Source: Acanthornis magna (taxonomy: Eukaryota > Chordata > Aves > Passeriformes > Acanthizidae). Taken from it: DNA of 64,000 bases. Both the position numbers and the translations under genes were made by a program. Positions within the stretch are counted from its first letter, which is position 1; every line of letters begins with the position of its first letter. Location: NCBI GenBank assembly GCA_036785705.1, contig JAWUZG010000070.1, positions 5,033,001-5,097,000 of the forward strand, given 5' to 3'. Shown here piece after piece: positions 52,001 through 61,000 of this stretch. The notes beneath the pieces are model-generated. The model did not search any database and was not told where the DNA came from. It saw nothing but the letters and a program-made list of their open reading frames with translations.

Positions 52001-55000
52001 AAATCTGGTTGGACAATCTCTACCTGTTCCAGCAATATCAGACTGTTTCTTTATCCTGAATGCCACTTTTGTGAGGTTACAGACCTCACTGTGGCTTGTG
52101 TGTCTATATAATTAATCTTGCTGAATGAACAGAGTTGGTGGTGATAAGATTTGCTGTGGTGTTAGTGTTCCATGGGTATTTATTTTTCAGGTGTGGCGCC
52201 CAATCTTCCCACTATCCCCTCTGCTTCAGACTTCAACACAGTTCTGTCCAGTGACCAGAACACCCTGGATGGCACTCACTCGCAGCACAGCACCAGCCAG
52301 GATGACATTGCAGGTGTAGAAGAGGGCAACCAGGGCTTTCCTGCTGTCCAGCTGGCTGATGCACAGGTAACTGGCATTGCATGTCACCAAATGATGAGCA
52401 AAAATGTGCAAATAATCAAGGCCTTGGTAACTAAATCGGTGGGTTTTGTTTTGTAGGTTGTTTTCAAACCTCTGCTAAGTTACACAGGAATTCAGTCCCA
52501 GGATGCGATGCCCCTGTGCTACAGGATGTACTTTGGAGAATATCTCTCTTTCTCAGGAACTCTGGACTGCCTCAGAGCAGATATTGTTGATTCAGACACA
52601 GCAAAGGAAAGGAAAAGCAAGCGAGCCCGAAGGTATGCCCTGAGAGATTTAAAAATACGTGTGTTGGTTAAAGAACAGGAATTAGGCTTTTCGTGTGGTG
52701 ACATATTTCCAAAGCACTTCCATAGGATAAAGAGCAGCCCTTTTTTCTTCTAATCTTACATTTTGTCTTTGCTTTAATCTTGCTATGGAATGGTTTGGGA
52801 ATTGTAACTATTTGAATCTTTGCTTTTGAAAACTGAAGACTGGGGAAGGGGGAGAGGTGGTGGGAATAATAGTGGGGGGGAATTTGAGTGCCTCTGAAAT
52901 GATGTTTAATAATTAATCCTATAAATAATGATGTGACTTTGTGAAAATGCTGAATCTTCCCCCAGACCAATTTTGGGCAAAGCTTCAGGTTATAAAGGAA
53001 AGATTGCATGTCAAACTAGGTTTCATAGAACTGGATGATTGCTATGTTAGTAGCCCACAGTATGAAACTGTAAAACTTCATTTTATTGTATTTAGAACTG
53101 TGGTAAAAAGGTGTTGTCCTAAGGGAAATGAAAGGCTGGATTCAGTAAATTAGATGTAAGCTGTGTAGAAAATGTATTTGACTCTCACTCTCATAAAAAG
53201 AAACAAAGTAGTAACTTGTACCTTTTCTTTCCTCAGGCAAGGAGCCGTCAATCTTCCTCCACTGGAATTCAAACCAGCGTTGATGTTGGAGACTTTCAGT
53301 ATTAGTGCTGTGGTGATGGAGAAATCCATGTGCACCCCTCACAACTCCACCAACGCCCTTTCCTTCCACGACTTGAACAAGCGCTATTACAACACCTTCC
53401 ACTGCAATTTCACCATCTCCTGCCAGTCCATCAGCCAGCACGTGGACATGGCCCTGGTGAGGCTCATCCATCAGTTCAGCACCATGATTGATGACATCAA
53501 GGCCACTCAGACAGACATCAAACTGAGCAGGTACACGGCTGGCTCAGCCTCCCCGACCCCCACCTTCAAAACCCGCAAGCACAGAGACTTCCGCTCCTCG
53601 GATTTCAGCCGCAGCTCCCGAGGGAGCCTCAACGGAGGCACCAGGGTCAACAACACCAAGAGCAAGCGAACAAACAATGAGAACAACAAGAAAGAGTCTC
53701 GGAACAAGAATTCCCTGGGGAGGTCAGAGCGAAGGACTTCCAAAGTGTCCAGGAAAGGCTCCAAAGATGTGGTTGACCACGTGACGATCCATATGGATGA
53801 TTCCGACTCCATTACCGTGTCGGAGCAGAGCGAACCCTCTGCTGAGTGCTGGCAAAATATGTATAAACTATTGAACTTCTATTCACTCATTTCTGATCCA
53901 ACCGGCATCTTAGAAAAGTCTTCTGAAACTTTTGGGCCAACAGGTAAAATGATTCATGAATCCAAATAATTTGAGTGTGTGCGCTTTTGCTCAAATGTGG
54001 TGTTTCTAAAGCTCGGTCATGAGGTGGCTTTTGTGAGTTGCCCATCCCACCTGACTTGGATCAGAGTGGGGCAAGTGGTGAGGTTGGAGGTGAGCTTTTG
54101 ATTAGTTCACGAAGATAATGTACAAAGGAAAAGCTTAACTTTTCTCGCTAATTTTGTACTGTGGATTGAGTTTGTTCCTCCTGAAGTGCTGTTTTGTGTT
54201 CAAGGGGCTACTGGAAATGCTTGTTTATTATCATTCTGTGAAAATACATGAGCATGTACATAAGCCATTGACTGACAGTAAAAAAAAAACAACTGTGAAC
54301 CTTGCTGTGAGAGCAGGAAAGGTCAGATTCTGATTTTGGTAAAGTCCCATGAAGACTACAAGTGCTCAAGCATAATTTCACCCAAAACCTTGAGATCTGG
54401 TGTAATTATTGCTATTTCCAATATATTTCAGCACAGCAGAGTAAATTTGAGAGCTGACTTAGCATAATTCTCTTTGTTGCTGAACTTAGGTTGCTGTAAA
54501 TATGCAGGGGATTGTATAGTTGCTCTATAGGCATATTTTCTTTGGACTTCTTTTAACTAAAGAATGAAATCTGAGGCAGTCTCAAATGAGGGCTTTTGTT
54601 AAACAGATGCCAGTGTCTTTCATACACAGAATATCACATCCACAGTTATGATATCTACACAAAATGTAAATTTTCTTATATTGCTTTTAGGCTCTTGAGT
54701 GTTTGTTGAAAAGGAAAACTTGCTCATCTGAAACTGAATTATAAGAACCTTTGCCTGTGGATTGATCAAAAAAACCCAAGACAATTGGAAACTGTCAGGG
54801 CATTTTTCTGGTATAACAATAAAATCAGATAATTACAAATATTTATAGAAAGTACATAAGAGAATATTTATGAACAATAATGAAACCACGTCACTCATTA
54901 TTGTCTTCAGGGTGTCTTGGATTTGGTTCAGTTGCAATGGTATTGAGGTGGAGCGAGCAAGGCACAGATAATTTTCCTGAAGAGTTCTCTTGATGTGCAG

Positions 55001-58000
55001 GATATGTGACCCTTGGTTTCAAATACAAATATGCTAAGGATTTATTATAAATAAGCCCTTAAATAACTCTTGGTGTTTGTGTAGGTGTTCGAAGCCCCAC
55101 CGACCCTGCCTGCAGGGTGGTGTTTGAGAACGAGCAGGACAATGGCCGCAAGCGCAGCCTGGTGACCTCGGAGCCACAGCATGTGACCCTCATCGTCTTT
55201 GGGATTGGGATGGTGAACAGAACCCACCTGGAGGCTGACATTGGTGGCCTCACCATGGAATCTGAGCTGAAGAGAATCCATGGCAGCTTCACCCTGAAAG
55301 AAAAAATGAAAGGTGGGAGGAGCTGAAAGTGTTCTCCAAATCTAAATTCACTGGCAGCTTTACATGTTTGTGTGAGTGTGTAATACGTGTGTGGGTAGTA
55401 CAATAATATCCAACCAAGTCTTTTAAAAACTGTTACTAGGATGCTGAAGGATTTTAAAAGCATAGAAGATTTTCAGAAAATGCCATGGAGAAAATTCTAT
55501 TAGAAGATAGTCACTCATCTTCAAAAGCTTCCTTCTTGTCACAATTTAAAGTTGGCATTGCTTAATGTGACTGCTAAAGCTGTAATTTTTCAGTTATTTT
55601 CCTGCTGCAATATTTTTAAAAGCAGTAGGCATACCTTAAGTATTTTATTGACTGAAATGCTGTTACATATCTTTTTTTCCTAAAGATGTGCTACATCAAA
55701 AGATGACTGAGACATGTGCCACTGCTCACATAGGAGGTGTCAATATTGTCCTGCTGGAGGGAATTACCCCAAACATCCAGTAAGTAGGAAGTCTCACAAT
55801 TTAAAATTGTTCAAGTACATAGACATGGTATAAGTTGTATATTTTTTCTCTTGTTCTTTTAATTGCTTTTTGAAACTTACAGGTTCAAAGCATACAGGAT
55901 TTTTAGGGAGTAGTTAATCTGCTGATGCTGATTATTCCCATTTTAAGATGTATAGTGTTTCTGTAATAGATATCTTTTTGAACTCCCATGGTGTATCATA
56001 CTTTGTTCTCACGTGTTATTTTTACAGATCTAATATCCCTTCTCCGTCCTTTATATAATTGACACAACTTGGCAGGGGAAGGGGAGAGAGCCACCTCTTG
56101 TGCATGAACATTTTCAATCACTTGCTCAGCATCCACATTATTTTGGGTTTTTCATTTTTGCCAGGTGCACAAACTCAAAAAGGGCAAGCTTTTTTTTTTT
56201 TTTTTTGTTCCCAGCTGCATCTCTTTATGTTTGAGTTGCAGAACAACAGCTGAACCACAGCTCTTTGTAGTACAGATCACTCTCACACAGTTTGGGTGTT
56301 AGCTGGGTGACCCTCAGTAACCTGCTCTTAGAACATGACTGTTGTAGGAAATAATGAGACTTGAGTTTCTCTCCTTTTAATTCCCGCGTGGTTTGGAAGA
56401 TGCTACATGGAACTTAAAACATACAGAATTTTATAATTTCTTCAGCTAAATTGCTTCCAGTAGGCTTGTTTCAGAAGGATAAATAGAAGTTCCAATCTGA
56501 CAGTCTCATGAAGGGTTTCTGAAGGTGACTGAAGCTCTTCATGTCTGTTTTACCTATAGGGAGAGTACAGAAGGAAAGGGGCAAAATAAAGGTAAATCTT
56601 AAAGCATCGAGCAAAGAACAAACATGAGCAAAACCAAAACCTTCAACTTGGTAAATTTGAAAATAGATGTCATATTGTGGGTTACAAGTAATTAACTGAC
56701 TAATTTTGCATGAATGTTTATTCTTTATTTGCTTTGTTTTTGTTTTTCTTGCTTTCTCTTCAATCTTCATCTGTAGACTGGAGGATTTTCCTACATCTCC
56801 TACAAGCACAGCCAAACAAGAGTTTCTGTATGTCATATTATTATGTTTTATAGTCTTGCAATTAACTCTGTGTTGTGTAGCTAATGGCTGCATTCCTACT
56901 ATGTGTGATTGTGTAGGCAGATGTTGCTTGAATACATTTTGGTTTTACAATCAAGTCTGCTCAGTATCTGCCAAAAAAAGCCCTTGTAAATGTTAGCAAT
57001 ATAGTTTTAGGGGTTGGTATTGCATTGCACTCACTACTGTAATGTTAGAATGGTTTCACTGGCCCTTAAGTTCGTTAGAGCTGCTTCTGTGCTTATTTTA
57101 ATGAGCTGAAATCCTGTTGATAAATGTAGGGAACACACAGGTGAGATTTGCTTTGGACCTGCTGTGCTTGGAGTGATAGTCCCTGTTGTGGTGTCACCAT
57201 GAAAAGGATCATTCCTTTTTGTCTTTATTTACCTATGTGCTGGCTTAACTCGCAGGCATATGCTGCCCAGGTTATGCTGACTCAAAATGTGTTCCTTAAA
57301 AAACTCTGCCTGTGCATCTTGCTGCTACTGAAGGTGCCCCTCTTCATGTCCCCCAGATCTCTGTGTGTGGCTGCAGGTCTCCATCCTCACAGTGTCTGTT
57401 TATTCGTGTGGTAATACAGGATTAACTTTAAAATGTCCTTACAGCTCTGGAGGGAGAGGTGATGGACTGTAAAACTGCAAGTGGCATAGAGAAAATATTG
57501 GGATTTTTGTTCCTTTTTGTCTGGTAGCAGCATTAAACCAGCAGGGGAAAGTACTTGTTTTCATTATGCGTCACTGAGTGGTTGAATTCGCTGCCATACG
57601 ATGTGGTCAGCAAAAGTATAAATGATTAAAAGGATTGCATAAATCCATGTAGGATAGGTCTGATGGTGAGGCATGAACACAATACAGCCTCTGGCTTAGA
57701 AAGTAAGTTCCTGATGGAAGTAAGGGAAGGATCACTTTATTTATTATATAAATATTATATATAAATATTTATATATATATATATATATATATAAAAAATT
57801 TATTTATTTATTTACACCTCAGGTGTCTGCTACTGCCTGAGTTCCCAGCTGACTCAGTGTAGTAGTTTCTGTGTGTTATGGGCCTCCTGCTGACATTTTT
57901 TCCCTACACACTTCTTCCAACATTCCCAAAAATCTGTTGAGTACTGGCCTTGTTGTCAGTTCTATGGTGGGACAAAGACTTCTTGTCACAAATTTGTCTG

Positions 58001-61000
58001 GAGAGTGATTATCTATGGTATTGATGTGTGAGTATAGGCTTCTGGTATATACTGGTATATAACTTAAATAATGATTAATGGTTTTAATGAGATACAACCA
58101 GATCTGTTACAGGCATATCACTGTAGGTAAGCAAACTGCAGTTCTTTAATAATAAATGTATATCCAGACAGTTGTTCCACCTTTCATTCTGTCATGGATA
58201 TAGGTTCTTTTGTAGGCAAGCAACAGTGAAATTAATTTCTTGCATGAAATATGGAAATACCTTAGGAGAAAAGCACAGTTAATTTTGCTGAGGTTTTTTT
58301 TTTTCTTCTGCAACAGCTAAATTGCTGTAATATTTTTTAAATTAAGGAGGTGTTAAAAATTGTTTGAATGCAATGATATTTCATGGTAGAGATGGGGGCG
58401 GAAATGTGTTCTTGATTGGCTTCACAACAGTTGAGCCAGAATGGTAGCAGGAAGATCAATAGGAAATAAGCAAACATCAAGAGAGGAATAGTTGTCTTTT
58501 TTTTTTAAAAGAGGTGGATTAAAACAAGTCTGGCCTTTTCTTGAGTAATGTGTATTTGTGTAATTTTTTTTTTTTAATTGTGAATTAAGATTTGTTTTCT
58601 CCTTCATCACGTATTTTGAAATAATTTCTATTTGACAGTCTGCCCTAAAATATTAATCCATAACTGCTTTAGGTCACTTGCATTTCTTGCATAGCTGTGA
58701 AAATCTGAGAATGTTCCTTGAGCTTCGGTCAATTAATTTGCTGTTGATAGGCCAGTGATGGCCTTACAGTGCTGTGTATTTCTTGATTATAAGCAGAAGG
58801 TTTATATGTTTTCCTTGTTGTTGTTGTTGTTTATATTTCCACATCTGGATTGCTTTGGGCTTGCTGATATTTTAATGTAAGAATAGGCAGAAACATTACT
58901 TAGAGAGTGGAATTCATAGAATATTGTATCTTTCCCCATGAGAGCAAACCATCTATAAGCAATAGGATACAAAAAGTGTTTCAGTTATACCCCTTAAAAT
59001 ATGGTATTTGAGAAACTTGCATTGAATGTTGCAATTTTATAGCCTCTTTTTTAGCCATTTTAGCTAATGTATTGCATCTTGACAACTACTTGTCCTTCTC
59101 TTTGAGGCTGTCATTCTGTGTTGGCTGCATAAAATACTTCCATTGGGTAACCCTCCAGGAATTGACCATAGAAACATTAATGTGTTGCCCCAATATCTTT
59201 TTAATAGGAGTTTAATGAATTCAAAAAAATCAAAAATTGTCAGTTTTGTGCAGTTATATTTTGATCTTGGGTAACCATTGTGAACCATATCCTCCTCAAC
59301 ATTAAAATAAAGTTTAGATGATGTATTTTGGAATGATATTTTTGAATTAAACATCAGTATTAAGTCACAAATTCGTTTATGACTTGCTATGTATTTATTG
59401 TTAAGTATTTCCTCCGGTGACCTATTTGGGTGCAAAAATCAGATTTTACTAAGTCTTCTTACAAAAAGTATGATTCAAGATTATTCCTGAACAGGAGTTG
59501 AAATGGAAGGCTCTTTTTTTGTTTTTGTGTGTGCAAATTTGTCTGTCTGTGTGCAGCCTAGTGTGTATTTACTGCAATGACCTTACTTTATGCAAGAATA
59601 GCAGTTTTAACAGGTATTTTTGCCATGCATGACGTGTAGTTCCCTTGAGTGTAGCGTAGTTGTTTGTGGCATGTAGTGCATCCCTGTGTGTAAAGTGAAG
59701 GAAAAAGCAATGTGGGTGTAGTTTACAAACAAAAAATCATTCAAAATTCAGCTAACGCTAAAGATCTCAGCTTAACCTAAAACTGGGAGGATGTGCAAAT
59801 GACTCCTGTTCCCTTTTGCTGTCAGAACCGTGGTGAAGTGCAGCATTGCCAAATCGCAGGCCCTGTACAGCGCGCAGAGGGGGCTGAAAACCAACAACGC
59901 GGCCGTGGTGAAGGTGGGCGCCATCAGCATCAACATCCCGCAGCACCCGGCCACGCTGCACAGCATGATGGTGCGCAGCTCCCACCAGCTCTCCAAGCAG
60001 ATCTCCGACCTCATCCGGCAGCCCTCCACCGCGTGAGTGCTCCCACGTCCCTCCCGCTTCCGTGGTTTTGCCACCTCGGGTGTTTGTGGGACAGCCAGGC
60101 AGAGTAACAGCGAGGGTTTCCCACTCTTTGTCTTGCTCCACAGGCCCCAGCCAGCCAAGGAAGACGTGGCGACACCTCTGCCCTCTGAGAAGACTCCAAC
60201 AAGCATCAATCAAACGCCAGTTGAAACCAATGAATTCCCGCAGCTGCCAGAAGGCTTGGAAAAGAAGCCCATAGTGCTGAAGTTCAGTGCCATGATAGAC
60301 GGGATAGCTATTGGAGCAGCGCTCTTGCCCTCCCTGAAGGCAGAATACAAGATGGGAAGAATGAGGAGCCATGGAATGACAGGTAACCTTTCTCTAGAAG
60401 TTTAAAAATGTTATTGCTCTTAGTTTGGCCCTCCTTAGAAGCATCCAAAAGCACTCAGTAATTCTGTTGAGTCCAGCGCTTTGAATCTGTTGCCATCAGC
60501 TTACTTTTTTTAATGTGGGCTTCGACCAGATGGGCCCATATAGAGAAATTACACTGTGGTTGTTAAACACAATTCCCAGAGGCAGAATGCGAGAGCAGAG
60601 GAAGACATGTATACCTTCATATACAGAATCCTCCCAGGGCACTTCCCTCTGACTGCTAATACCAGTTTATGATCCTTGATTAATTAAATTCTAATTTGTA
60701 ACGCTACTTGAGAATACTTTTGTAGGACCTAACACTTGAGATGGTTTTTATGACTCCCTTTTCCATCTTATTACTGTGGAGTCTTCATTTTCTGTAAAAA
60801 CTAAGAAAACCCAGAATCATGTGGGTGTATATTTGTAGTTCTTTAGGTCTGTGCCCTTCAACCTAATCTCGAATATTTTTTTTCTATTATTCCAAAACTG
60901 TTCTTAAATTTGAGGATAAATAAGAGATTCTTTTGCCAGTTCCTACCTTTTCTTTTTCCACCTTCCTTTTACAGGTGCCCAAACCAGATTTAATTTTGAA

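Larger units (their letters stand above)
56828..59825 (+). other. intron 48
   Basis: 3.0 kb. Holds the AT-rich simple sequence at 57736-57815 and (TTG)n at 58815-58831. No recognised transposon or gene. Confidence 0.6.

Noticed and set aside
52427..52456. Second GTAACT donor word in intron 43 that would add 20 codons in frame
   Set aside because: The remaining 30-bp intron would be too short to be spliced.
53507..53812. Minus-strand ORF of 101 codons rich in Leu/Arg
   Set aside because: It is the complement of the basic Ser/Arg loop of exon 45.
59767..60372. Minus-strand ORF of 201 codons
   Set aside because: It lies opposite BLTP1 exons 49-50 in CpG-rich sequence, and the protein shows no recognisable motif.
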